Shown here piece by piece: positions 8,101-15,486 of a stretch of 15,486 bases of DNA; position 1 is the first letter of the stretch; every line of letters starts with the position of its first letter. The notes below the pieces were generated by a model. It was not told the origin of the DNA, made no database searches, and worked only from the letters and a program-made list of their open reading frames with translations. The position numbers and the translations under genes are program-made. The stretch is from Candidatus Poribacteria bacterium (GTDB lineage: Bacteria > Poribacteria > WGA-4E > WGA-3G), in the NCBI GenBank assembly GCA_009842375.1, contig VYFM01000486.1, positions 1 to 15,486 on the forward strand, written 5' to 3'.

Positions 8101-10716
8101 TGCATCTGTGGTAAACTTAAGGATACCGTGCGTTGTCCCACAATCCTCTTCAGTAATCATAACATCTTGTGCGACATCAACGAGTTTCCGCGTAAGATAG
8201 CCCGATGCTGCTGTTTTCATAGCAGTATCCACTAACCCCTTACGTGAACCGTATGTTGAGGTAAAGTAATCAAGGACATCTAAACCTTCTCGATAAGAGG
8301 ATTGGATCGGTGTGGATAGAATTTCTCCGCTCTGTTTAGACTTCAATCCAACGATAGCACTAATTTGCGTGAATGGATTTTTACGGGCACGTGCACCACT
8401 ATCTGCCATCAAATGAACCGGACTGAATCCTTCTACTTCTTTCCCTTGTTCAACCAGATGGGTTTCTGTTTCAGGAAGAACAGTGAACAGTGTTTCCCCT
8501 ACCTCGTTAACTGCGTTAGACCATATCCTAATTTTCTGGTTCTCTAATTCCTCCACTTCAAGATTTTCTTGTGCGTAGAGAAGTTCAATTTGTTTTCTTG
8601 CTTCAGAGAGAATCTTTTCCTTTTCAGGCGGTATCAGATAGTCTTTTATTCCGGGTGAGATACCGCTGCGGGTAGCATACTCAAAACTAAGTTTCTGTAA
8701 TCTATCCAACAGGGATACAGTTTCGGCGGTGCCAAGTTCGTTGAAACATGTTTTGATAAGTTCAGATAAACGTCTGCCACGCGCCTCCTCATTGAAAAAC
8801 GGCAATTCAAGACCTGTTACTTCATCTTTCCATATAAGGGAAGCAGACCCGTTTGTACGTGGAAGCACCTCATTAAAGATTACGCGTCCGACGGTTGTCA
8901 GAATCGGTTCACGTACACCTTTAAAGAAAAGCACAACGGAGTCATGCAGCTTTAGTGTTCCGCAACCGTGTGCATGTGTCACCTCATCCAAAGTTGTAAA
9001 ACGTCGTTTCGCCCAAACTTCGTTTTCCAATTTTGCAAACGTGGTCTTTTTCTTTGTCTTCTCAGTGTACGCAGCGTGCAGCTGCTCCGCTCGTTTTTGA
9101 TGTTCCGGGAGTTGCTTCGTTAGAAAACTCGCTCCCAAAATCATATCAAGTTCTGGTACTGAAATTGGTTCTCCATGTGAAGGCTTGAGTATATTTCCAC
9201 TGCTCAGCAGCAACATCTTTGCTTCTGTCCGTGCCTCAATAGACAGTGGCACATGAACTGCCATCTGATCACCATCAAAGTCAGCATTAAACGCTTTACA
9301 AACAAGCGGTGGAATTCGAATTGATTTTCCCTCAACGAGCACTGGCATAAACGCTTGTATACCAAGACGGTGGAGTGTCGGTGGACGATTTAACAACACC
9401 GGATGATCTGCGATTACCTCTTCCAATGCTTCCCAGACAGGTGAGTCTGGTGTAACGTGTTCGGTCAAGTATTTTCCGCGTTTGATAGTCTGCACTTCTC
9501 CAGATGTCAAAAGTTTCTCTATAATGAATGGTTTGAAGAGTTCAACAGCCATTAATTTGGGTAACCCACACTGATGAAGTTCCAATTCTGGACCGACGAC
9601 AATCACACTTCTGCCGGAATAGTCTACCCGTTTTCCAAGCAGATTCTGACGGAACCTTCCGACTTTACCTTTGAGAATATCGGATAAAGATTTAAGCGCA
9701 CGTTTGCCAGGACCTGTTACACGCCGTCCGTGTCTACCGTTATCCAGAAATGCATCAACAGATTCTTGCAGCATCCGTTTCTCGTTACGTAGGATAACTT
9801 CTGGTGACCGAAGGTCGATAAGTTTCTGAAGACGGTTATTCCTATTGATAACGCGACGGTATAGATCGTTGAGATCACTTGTTGCGAATCTGCCACCTTC
9901 CAGAGATACTAAAGGACGTAGGTCAGGACTAATGACTGGGAGGACATCAAGAATCATCCAGTCAGGTTGCATTTCTGCCTTGTCAAAACCGGCGACCATT
10001 TTGAGCTGCTTTGAGAGTTTTACTTTTTTCTGATGACTTGATGTAGCCTCAAGTTCCTCTCTAAACTTTTTCACATCCTCCGGCAGATCAATATTACGAA
10101 GTAGTTCCTGAATTGCCTCAGCACCAGTTCCTGCCTTAAATGAATCTGGATGTTCACGCAACTTGGTATTTACATCTGGTTCGCTGAGTATGTCTTTTAC
10201 TGCTAAACCACAACTTTCATCCATCACTTCTGTGACGATAAATGCATCAAAGTAGAGCACACGTTCAACTTGTCTGGAGGCAAGTTCAAGAAAAGTTCCG
10301 AGACGCGATGGTATCCCTTTGAAAAACCATATATGTGAGACTGGGGTTGCGAGTTTGATATAACCGAGTCGTTCTCTACGGACTTGGGATTTTGTCACCT
10401 CAACGCCGCATTGGTCACAAATAAGACCTTTGTGTTTAATCCGCTTATACTTCCCACAACTGCATTCAAAATCCTTTTGAGGACCGAATGTAGCTTCACA
10501 GAACAAACCTTGATGTTCAGGACGAAAACTGCGGTAATTAATCGTTTCCGCTTTCTTTATTTCACCGCAATCACAAGTATCTTTTTCCGGACACGACCAT
10601 GTATCATTTGCTGGATTTCGCCGTTTACAAGATGTTCGTTTTGCCCATTCTTTTATCTGCTCAGGTGAGGCGATACTGATAGATATACGATTAAAACGAT
10701 TCTCTTTGTCTGCCAT
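5113..10716 (-). CDS. rpoC: RNA polymerase beta-prime subunit with giant trigger-loop insertion
   Basis: This is the catalytic beta-prime subunit of RNA polymerase. Zinc site 1 is C85, C87, C100 and C103. Sigma-binding clamp helices lie near 285-325. NADFDGD (477-483) holds catalytic D479, D481 and D483. The bridge helix is about 823-852, and zinc site 2 is C859, C928, C935 and C938. Trigger-loop residues M972, R973 and H976 match E. coli M932, R933 and H936. The second trigger-loop arm resumes at GIPRVTELFEARRPK (1598-1612), and the acidic C-terminus follows LIPAGTG. The protein is 1867 residues, against about 1400 in E. coli. The excess is a roughly 610-residue trigger-loop insertion and a 25-residue Cys4 insert (25-50). 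The ATG has AAGGAG 8 bases upstream. It follows rpoB by 94 bp and is surely co-transcribed. No frameshift or stop interrupts it, so the enzyme should be active. Confidence 0.98.
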   Translation of the reverse strand: MADKENRFNRISISIASPEQIKEWAKRTSCKRRNPANDTWSCPEKDTCDCGEIKKAETINYRSFRPEHQGLFCEATFGPQKDFECSCGKYKRIKHKGLICDQCGVEVTKSQVRRERLGYIKLATPVSHIWFFKGIPSRLGTFLELASRQVERVLYFDAFIVTEVMDESCGLAVKDILSEPDVNTKLREHPDSFKAGTGAEAIQELLRNIDLPEDVKKFREELEATSSHQKKVKLSKQLKMVAGFDKAEMQPDWMILDVLPVISPDLRPLVSLEGGRFATSDLNDLYRRVINRNNRLQKLIDLRSPEVILRNEKRMLQESVDAFLDNGRHGRRVTGPGKRALKSLSDILKGKVGRFRQNLLGKRVDYSGRSVIVVGPELELHQCGLPKLMAVELFKPFIIEKLLTSGEVQTIKRGKYLTEHVTPDSPVWEALEEVIADHPVLLNRPPTLHRLGIQAFMPVLVEGKSIRIPPLVCKAFNADFDGDQMAVHVPLSIEARTEAKMLLLSSGNILKPSHGEPISVPELDMILGASFLTKQLPEHQKRAEQLHAAYTEKTKKKTTFAKLENEVWAKRRFTTLDEVTHAHGCGTLKLHDSVVLFFKGVREPILTTVGRVIFNEVLPRTNGSASLIWKDEVTGLELPFFNEEARGRRLSELIKTCFNELGTAETVSLLDRLQKLSFEYATRSGISPGIKDYLIPPEKEKILSEARKQIELLYAQENLEVEELENQKIRIWSNAVNEVGETLFTVLPETETHLVEQGKEVEGFSPVHLMADSGARARKNPFTQISAIVGLKSKQSGEILSTPIQSSYREGLDVLDYFTSTYGSRKGLVDTAMKTAASGYLTRKLVDVAQDVMITEEDCGTTHGILKFTTDAGSISFKISGRVTVEPVLHPTTKEVIAESDTLITPQIAQIIEDAEVPSVRVRSILTCEAEKGVCATCYGADLTSGQLVNVGEAIGIIAAQSIGEPGTQLTMRTFHTGGVVEDVSEGLARKILAKTTGTVRYRDFIPGRTVREESGLFIAQQVAEHLDQAKYKVKTVEHPECKLQPDELLTEKQYQENRERFPGFEVENIVYQVAKVNRPDVVEANAGKDISLQERQYLTEHEYVKFSQMFSLLRCSEALYRVESVKHPETSLKPGTMLTDSEAETWRAEIRPFEGEWVYLTDDGTTLTENEYLQKQNSVTAEMKFLIKSVTHSSCPYKEGKLLTPDEESQYHLELSEPVYTVTEVSEGIDTEVGEELSAAEFRRLQEMHKAFDVQRPSTSLCRITNVMHPECPLEPDEYIELDKKDALLDKYSGFTAEKLKYRITAVHHPECNLDLETLLTENEKKAVLKVYPGFEVDVIKNEDAFEVDRLYRVVASHHPDFPVPVDELITQSESNRYRRSYKGFDFEKLYIQLVDGEETDDVLVETAYKTLVKQHRETDTPLPELKLVYHVLAVHHAECPFTAGQQIDETEYKRAQRLYKGFDTERVFKVTKVNDADSKVVVDEILSDADYKKEVASTSRNTYKVTKVLHPNCTLKVGQDLKDWEYNAALEQYTGVDVDGLIETFRIEIQNSDGSHKSHLIPAGYSVSVKDGEEVRAQQPLAELHEKTTNLDIVVGIPRVTELFEARRPKREDAAEIAEIDGRIQLTGQKAGVPQYRIVDDASRSRLYSIPDEKRRVDDGDWVEAGQPLTDGYLNPHDILAIGRTTLNGHSLEGEEALWTYLVDEVQTVYGTNTINDKHVEVIVRQMLQKIRILTVGDTTFYANDEVTRYKFHAENRRVEQDGGTPATGEPVLQSISKASLSTDSFISAASFQQTPKVLTDAAVEGQTDMLTGLKENVILGRLIPAGTGFSHWQELDVSYNAIEEQEPEAIPEEIPEPVAEVVED
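5938..7779 (-). other. Trigger-loop insertion (SI3 position) of about 610 residues in RpoC
   Basis: RpoC residues about 980-1593 separate the two arms of the trigger loop: MRTFHTGG at 972-979, and VVGIPRV from about 1596. In Gram-positive and Thermus enzymes these arms are nearly adjacent. In E. coli the 188-residue SI3 lies here. The outer parts resemble the distal SBHM of E. coli SI3. TGTVRYRDFIPGRTV (997-1011) aligns with E. coli SGFVRFTDMIDGQTI. A later segment around HLIPAGYSVSVKDGEEV (1561-1577) aligns with its YFLPGKAIVQLEDGVQI. Between these halves lies the tandem repeat array. Confidence 0.85.
6079..7626 (-). repeat. Array of about 12-13 tandem ~40-residue protein repeats in RpoC
   Basis: RpoC residues 1031-1546 consist of degenerate tandem units starting near 1032, 1072, 1121, 1159 (short), 1186, 1221, 1263, 1303, 1353, 1392 (poor), 1431, 1470 and 1505. 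Good units begin Y-x-V-x2-V and have an HPEC-like motif: HPEC at 1039, 1270 and 1310, HPET at 1128, HSSC at 1193, HAEC at 1438, HPNC at 1512. They continue with an LLTE-like motif, then a charged helix ending in Y-x-GF (for example YPGFEV, YKGFDF, YKGFDT). The units differ clearly at the DNA level, so the array is old and under selection at the protein level rather than a recent slippage product. Confidence 0.85.
10117..10248 (-). other. Clamp module in RpoC that resembles the array repeat
   Basis: RpoC residues 157-200 start FIVTEVMDESCGLAV, continue DILSEPDV, and end in SFKAGTGAEAI. The E. coli equivalent, from about residue 150, starts YVVIEGGMTNLE, continues QILTEEQY, and ends in GDEFDAKMGAEAI. 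Both follow the order hydrophobic strand, LLTE-like motif, charged helix and GF/F-D seen in the trigger-loop array. This is the only copy outside the array that I can see. Confidence 0.6.
10567..10644 (-). other. Four-cysteine insert near the RpoC N-terminus
   Basis: In E. coli, IRSW is followed almost directly by FGEVKKPETINYR. Here IKEW (21-24) and GEIKKAETINYR (51-62) are separated by 26 residues holding C30, C42, C48 and C50. The spacing C-x11-C-x5-C-x-C could bind one zinc ion. It lies close in sequence to zinc site 1 (C85-C103). Metal binding is inferred from the cysteines only. Confidence 0.7.
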
Positions 10717-10742
10717 TGTTCATGCTCCTTATAATATAATAG

Positions 10743-10802
10743 TGTCAGTTATCAGTTAGAGGCATTAAATAATAAATCTACTCCTATAACCGATAACTGA
10801 CA
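10743..10802 (-). repeat. Hairpin-forming inverted repeat in the rpoB-rpoC gap
   Basis: Arms at 10743-10758 and 10787-10802 (16 bases, 15 matching) begin TGTCAGTTATC. In the rpoBC mRNA sense the single mismatch becomes a G-U pair, so the transcript can form a full 16-bp stem with a 28-base loop. It starts 8 bases after the rpoB stop and ends about 26 bases before the rpoC ATG, leaving the rpoC Shine-Dalgarno free. There is no U-tract. It may be a processing or stabilising hairpin, or simply a dispersed palindromic repeat. Confidence 0.65.
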
Positions 10803-10810
10803 AAAAATAA

Positions 10811-13800
10811 CTATTCGGTATCGTCGGTGTCCCATGTCAGTTTCAAAGGCGGTTCATCTTCTATGGGTTCCATTGTATCCAATGTATGTAAGAGTGGGAA
10901 GTCGGTATCGTGAAGTCCTGCTTGTTCCGCGTCAGCATCTGCGGGATCCCCTTCAGTTAACTCTACATTTAACCCGAGACTCTGCAGTTCTCTCACCAAA
11001 ACATTGAAAGATTCAGGGGTTCCAGGTTTCATAGGACTTTGCCCTTTTACAATAGATTCATAGATTTTAGTTCTACCTTTAACATCATCAGATTTGATAG
11101 TCAACATCTCTTGCAGAGTATGTGCAGCACCATAAGCTTCTAATGCCCATACCTCCATCTCACCGAGACGTTGTCCACCGTGTTGTGCTTTACCGCCAAG
11201 TGGTTGCTGTGTTACCAGTGAGTAAGGTCCTGTCGACCGCGCGTGCATCTTATCAGCAACAAGATGATTCAATTTGAGGAAATAGACATAGCCGACAGTC
11301 ACTTCCTGTCCGAACGGTTCACCAGTGCGTCCATCGTATAATACACTTTTGCCTGTCATTTTGACGTTTTCCGGTAAATCGGTTTTATCCAGCATGCCAA
11401 ACACTTCTTCCTCCGTAGCTCCATCAAATACGGGTGAGGAAATGTGCAAACCGAGTTCCTTGCATGCTAAACCTAAGTGAATTTCAAGGATTTGTCCCAC
11501 ATTCATTCGAGAGGGTACGCCCAGTGGGTTTAAAACAATATCAACAGGTGTTCCATCAGGCATGTATGGCATATCTTCTTCCGGCAGTATCTTTGCCACC
11601 ACACCTTTATTACCGTAACGTCCAGCCATTTTATCTCCAACTGAGATAGGACGGCGGCTTGCGACATAAACTTTCACGAGTTTTAATACACCTGGTTTCA
11701 GCTCTTCTCCAGCATCAAGCTTTTCCAAGGCACCATCTCTTCCATCAGTATATACATTAATGCGACCTGTAGCAACTTCTTGTAGCCTTTTAACATCGTT
11801 TGCTGCATCTTCATCAGTAACCTGAAGCGTTTCCAGTTGACTTTGGGACAGTGCTTCCAGGTATTCACGTGTCAATACATCCCCAGCATTTAACTGCGCG
11901 GGGGATTCGGTGTTGTCTACGTCTTCGTTGTCATTACCGACTCCAAAAGTCGTTGGATAGGCAAGTTCTTTGTTCACCAAAGTCTCGCGTAGTCCTTCAG
12001 TAAGACGTTCAAAGACCTGTTGACGCTGTTCCTGATATGTTTGCTCAATTTGTTTTCGCTGTGCATCCTGCCGCCATGCTGTTCGTTCGCTATTAGGTGT
12101 CGCCTGTCGAGAGAACACCTTCACATCAATAACTACACCTTCGACACCAGGACGTGTATAGGCGGATGCATCTTTGACTTCCTTGGCTTTTTCTCCGAAA
12201 ATAGCCCTTAGGAGTTTCTCCTCTGGACCAGATTCACTTTCTCCTTTCGGAGATATTTTGCCAACGAGTATACTTCCTGTACCAACGACACTCCCTACCC
12301 GAATGATACCTTCATCATCAAGTTGTGCAAGACTTCGTGGAGACATATTCGGAATATCACGGGTAATCTCCTCGTCTCCCATCTTCGTTTGCCTCGCTGC
12401 AACTTCAAATTCTTCAATATGAATAGAGGTAAACGTATCGTTTTTGATAAGTGATTCACTGATAAGGATTGAATCCTCAAAGTTATGTCCACCCCACGGC
12501 ATGTATGCACATAGTATATTTCTTCCAAGCGCAAGTTCACCGCCTTCAGTAGCGGTGCCATCTGCAATAACATCACCAACCTCCACAACATCCCCGATAT
12601 TCACGCGCGGGCGTTGATGAATACAGGTACCACTGTTACTTCGTTTGAAATTTTTCAATTTGTAGACATCGTACCCCATCTCACTGAAAGTGTTTTCACC
12701 TTCCTCCTGATGCAGTGCTTGTCCAGTACGGATCAGTATCTCTTCCGCATCAACACTGGATACGACTCCGCCACGTTGGGCAACAACCATCGCATTTGCA
12801 TCGCGTGCAGCACGATGTTCCATACCTGTACCGACCCAAGGTGCCTCCGGACGGATTAAAGGTACAGCTTGTCGTTGGTGGTTTGCCCCCATTAGTGCAC
12901 GGTTAGCATCTTCATGTTCCAAAAAAGGAACAAGTGCTGCTGAAACACCTACAATCTGCTGTGGCGCAATTCCAATGTAGTCAATCTCTTTTATGTCGCG
13001 TTCAATTACATCTTCACCTTTGCGGCTGCGTAAACTTTTTGCTCTTTTCCCTTTGGAAATTGCATCTGCGGGAGCAATGTTGTATTTATCCTCAGCATCA
13101 GCAGTCAGGTACTCAACTTCTTTGGTAATTTTACCGTTACGGATCGAACGGTAGGGTGTTTCTAAAAATCCATACGGATTAACCCTTGCAAATGTTGCTA
13201 AAGACACGATGAGACCAATAGAGGGACCTTCAGGAGTTTCTAAGGGACAGACGCGTCCATAGTGAGTACGATGTACATCGCGTACAGCTGCAGTGGCGCG
13301 GTCACGGTGCAAACCGCCGGGACCGATCGCAGAAATCCGACGTTTATGTGTGAGCTCGTCCAACGGATTAATTTGTTGCATGAATTGCGAAAGTTGGTTA
13401 GAACCGAAAAACTCACGTAGTGACATCATGAGAGGTTTCGGAACTATAATATTCTTAGGATTCTTGAGTTGTGCATCGGTAGTAGTGCTCAACTTTTCCC
13501 GTGCTGATCGACGTATTTGAAGTAGAGCTATGCGAAATTGATTCTCAAGAAGTTCACCAATAACTCGCACCCTCCTATTTCCGAGGTGGTCTAAGTCATC
13601 AACATTTCGGTGACCATTTCGGATATCCATGAGGTATTGCAGTGTAGCAGCAATATCTTCTTTCCGAAGCACACGTATTTCTTCTGACGGCATCTCTCCG
13701 GATTCTTCCTGATAGGTAGATAAATCGCCAAGTTTTGAATTTATTTTGTATCTACCAACGACACCCAAATCGTAGCGAGCCCCATCAAAAAAGAGACGTT

Positions 13801-14836
13801 CCAAACAGGATGAAGCAGCTTCACGTGTTGGGGCATCACCAGGTCTCAAGGTGCGAAAGATCTCAAGTAGCGCGCCTTCTTGCAATGTCCCACCTGCGTA
13901 AGCTTTGACTGTATCGCGAGATAAGGTATTTCGTAGAAAGCGAAGTTCCTGTTCATCCGATTCTAACAACACTTCTACTTCAGAAATCTTAGCCTCCATG
14001 AGTCTATCAAATTCTATCTCAGACATCTTTGTATTTGCTTCAAGTAGAACTTCACCAGTCTTCTTATCAATCACAGATTCGGCAATTACGCGTCCGACAA
14101 CATCTTGAGTCAATGGAACGATCTCTGTATTACCGAATAGTTTGAGGATTTCCGTATCTGTTTCCCAACCAAGTGCACGTAAAAGCACAGTGACCAGCAG
14201 TTTTTTCTTACGATCTAATCGGACATGAATGCAGTCCTTTGAATCATATTCAAACTCTATCCAGGCACCGCGATAAGGGATTATTTGTCCTGTTGGAAGT
14301 TTCTGTACACTTGACGCATGCGATTTATCAAGAAATATTACACCAGGAGACCTTTGTAACTGATTCACGATGACACGTTCCGAACCGTTAATTATAAAGG
14401 TGCCATTTTCAGTCATCAATGGAATATCACCCAGATAAACTTCAGATTCAGTGATGTCTAACACACGCGTTTGACCTGTATCTTCATCTTTTTCACGTTC
14501 AACACACATCAGGCGGGCTTGTAATCTAACCTGATAGTTCAGACCGCGTGCTTGGCAATCCGCAAGATCATGTGTCGGTGGACTGAGGGTGTAACTGACA
14601 AATTCAAGACTTGTTGTTTCTTTAAAGTCATAGATCGGAAAAACTTCTTCGAACAATGCCTGAAGCCCTTTAGACTCGCGTTCATTATCTGCAACAAAAC
14701 GTTGCAGAAATGCAGCATAAGAACGTTTTTGTGTCTCAATTAAATCAGGCAAGTCAAGAACTGTTGGGGTTTTAGCAAAGGAGACGCGCTGTCGTAACGC
14801 AGCTGGACTTCCATTCGTTTTACTTATATTGGGCAT
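10811..14836 (-). CDS. rpoB: RNA polymerase beta subunit
   Basis: This is the beta subunit of the cytosolic RNA polymerase core. It is 1341 residues, close to the 1342 of E. coli, and co-linear with it. The N-terminal lobe contains an SI1-like insertion (about 230-350, ending TREAASSCLERLFF). The rifampicin-binding cluster is at 481-510 (NPLDELTHKRRISAIGPGGL). CPLETPEGPSIGL (530-542) follows, then a coiled-coil-rich insertion at about 910-1045 in the SI2 position. Conserved lysines K1069 and K1077 lie in GDKMAGRYGNKGVV. HARSTGPYSLVTQQPLGGKAQHGG (1198-1221) contacts beta-prime, and an acidic tail of about 45 residues ends the protein. The start is supported by AAGGTG 7 bases upstream. It is the first gene of the visible rpoBC operon, and no ribosomal protein gene precedes it in the window. 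In the rifampicin cluster, Q487 and D493 replace E. coli D516 and S522. Confidence 0.98.
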   Translation of the reverse strand: MPNISKTNGSPAALRQRVSFAKTPTVLDLPDLIETQKRSYAAFLQRFVADNERESKGLQALFEEVFPIYDFKETTSLEFVSYTLSPPTHDLADCQARGLNYQVRLQARLMCVEREKDEDTGQTRVLDITESEVYLGDIPLMTENGTFIINGSERVIVNQLQRSPGVIFLDKSHASSVQKLPTGQIIPYRGAWIEFEYDSKDCIHVRLDRKKKLLVTVLLRALGWETDTEILKLFGNTEIVPLTQDVVGRVIAESVIDKKTGEVLLEANTKMSEIEFDRLMEAKISEVEVLLESDEQELRFLRNTLSRDTVKAYAGGTLQEGALLEIFRTLRPGDAPTREAASSCLERLFFDGARYDLGVVGRYKINSKLGDLSTYQEESGEMPSEEIRVLRKEDIAATLQYLMDIRNGHRNVDDLDHLGNRRVRVIGELLENQFRIALLQIRRSAREKLSTTTDAQLKNPKNIIVPKPLMMSLREFFGSNQLSQFMQQINPLDELTHKRRISAIGPGGLHRDRATAAVRDVHRTHYGRVCPLETPEGPSIGLIVSLATFARVNPYGFLETPYRSIRNGKITKEVEYLTADAEDKYNIAPADAISKGKRAKSLRSRKGEDVIERDIKEIDYIGIAPQQIVGVSAALVPFLEHEDANRALMGANHQRQAVPLIRPEAPWVGTGMEHRAARDANAMVVAQRGGVVSSVDAEEILIRTGQALHQEEGENTFSEMGYDVYKLKNFKRSNSGTCIHQRPRVNIGDVVEVGDVIADGTATEGGELALGRNILCAYMPWGGHNFEDSILISESLIKNDTFTSIHIEEFEVAARQTKMGDEEITRDIPNMSPRSLAQLDDEGIIRVGSVVGTGSILVGKISPKGESESGPEEKLLRAIFGEKAKEVKDASAYTRPGVEGVVIDVKVFSRQATPNSERTAWRQDAQRKQIEQTYQEQRQQVFERLTEGLRETLVNKELAYPTTFGVGNDNEDVDNTESPAQLNAGDVLTREYLEALSQSQLETLQVTDEDAANDVKRLQEVATGRINVYTDGRDGALEKLDAGEELKPGVLKLVKVYVASRRPISVGDKMAGRYGNKGVVAKILPEEDMPYMPDGTPVDIVLNPLGVPSRMNVGQILEIHLGLACKELGLHISSPVFDGATEEEVFGMLDKTDLPENVKMTGKSVLYDGRTGEPFGQEVTVGYVYFLKLNHLVADKMHARSTGPYSLVTQQPLGGKAQHGGQRLGEMEVWALEAYGAAHTLQEMLTIKSDDVKGRTKIYESIVKGQSPMKPGTPESFNVLVRELQSLGLNVELTEGDPADADAEQAGLHDTDFPLLHTLDTMEPIEDEPPLKLTWDTDDTE

Positions 14837-15486
14837 ATATTTTCACCTTGCAAGGTAGCGGATGGATTGAAGGTTTTAGTGATTGGACTACTGTTCCGAA
14901 CAAGTTGGCAGCGAACAACTTTAGTTTTAGGATAAAGGATCCTAACTGAAAACAGGAGTACACTGTTTCCAAATAGTGCCTTCACATCTACTGATATATT
15001 GTTGGGTCACTTTAATTGCTATTCCTATATGAACAGTATAATGTCGTGTTGCATAATGAAATAGTAGTCGGCATCCTATTCACACAACCAACATTTGGTA
15101 ATCAATTCGTGTTTCAATCAAAGAGGAACGAATTCTCAGAAGAACTCAGGTTCATTATTTTGGTTACTGGGGTAGCAAAAATTAAGACTTGTTTTTGTTG
15201 CCTCAATTCCTCCATACAATGGAGTAGTATGTCAAAACGGTAAAATTTGAGTTAGTTGATGGTATCAGGTAGTGGACGCGAAAAAGCCTTTGACTTCACA
15301 TACCCGACAGGAAAAGCGGATGAAGTACTAAACGACCTCCGGTATAAACCAAACGATTATACATGTTATCTTATCACTTAGTTTCAAAAACAGTTGCCTA
15401 TTTTTTGTAGAAGTTATATACTTCCTTAAAAATCACCTTTTAATTATAATTTCGTATGATTTTAAAACTTCTTAAATGCGTAACGT
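14837..15486. other. Region upstream of rpoB without a recognisable gene
   Basis: About 650 bp are seen before the window ends. I find no rplL, rplJ or tRNA here and no minus-strand frame of useful length. The last 100 bp are very AT-rich. A weak hairpin in the minus-strand sense is centred at about 14936 (AGGAT at 14929-14933 with ATCCT at 14939-14943), within 100 bases of the rpoB start. The rpoB promoter should lie here. Possible -10 boxes occur on the minus strand (TATACT near 15040 and TATAAT near 15358), but neither has a good -35 partner, so I do not call one. Confidence 0.5.

Noticed and set aside
15034..15046. TATAAT-like sequence (+ strand) and TATACT (- strand) as promoter candidates
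   Set aside because: No good -35 box at 16-18 bp on either strand, and the region is AT-rich enough to give such matches by chance.
15016..15243. Open frame of 75 codons upstream of rpoB on the + strand
   Set aside because: No recognisable motif, no convincing ribosome binding site, and composition like the surrounding non-coding DNA.
15259..15381. Small + strand open frame of 40 codons starting MVSGSGREKAFDF
   Set aside because: The residue composition looks somewhat protein-like, but it is short, lacks a Shine-Dalgarno and matches nothing I know. It could be a gene fragment, but I cannot support it.

Overview
This is a chromosomal segment of a bacterium, probably of an uncultured lineage. 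The best fit is a Poribacteria-like candidate phylum. That is an inference from the AT-rich composition, a PhyH-type dioxygenase next to core genes, and dispersed palindromic elements with a GTAGGTCGGAGTGAGC-like core, which I recall from such genomes. No rRNA or tRNA gene is visible to confirm it.

Layout. Positions 1-400 hold mobile-element debris: a small palindrome, then the C-terminal end of a TnpB gene with its IS200/IS605-type right-end hairpin. On the + strand, queG (412-1545) encodes epoxyqueuosine reductase, with HEAT-like repeats at its C-terminus. It converges within 2 bp on a minus-strand pair: an RDD-family membrane protein (2636-3397) followed by a multi-pass membrane protein of unknown function (1548-2570). 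Upstream of these, also on the minus strand, is a phytanoyl-CoA dioxygenase-family protein (3587-4411). About 700 bp of non-coding DNA (4412-5112) holds a MITE-like element with a TTA target duplication and the hairpin that probably ends rpoC transcription. The rest is the minus-strand operon rpoB (10811-14836) then rpoC (5113-10716). About 650 bp upstream of rpoB carries no recognisable gene, and neither rplL nor rplJ is present.

Main point of interest. RpoB is close in length and plan to the E. coli protein, but RpoC is 1867 residues against about 1400 in E. coli. Nearly all the excess lies in one insertion of about 610 residues in the catalytic trigger loop, where E. coli carries the 188-residue SI3. 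The insertion appears nested. An outer sandwich-barrel hybrid motif (SBHM) resembling the distal half of E. coli SI3 is split by an array of about 12-13 tandem degenerate repeats of roughly 40 residues. Each good repeat has a Y-x-V start, an HPEC-like motif, an LLTE-like motif and a Y-x-GF end. The same pattern occurs once in the beta-prime clamp, in E. coli and in this protein, so the array may have grown from a duplicated clamp module. RpoC also has an N-terminal insert of about 25 residues with four cysteines, a candidate extra metal site. Active-site residues are intact, so this looks like a working polymerase with an unusual trigger-loop appendage.
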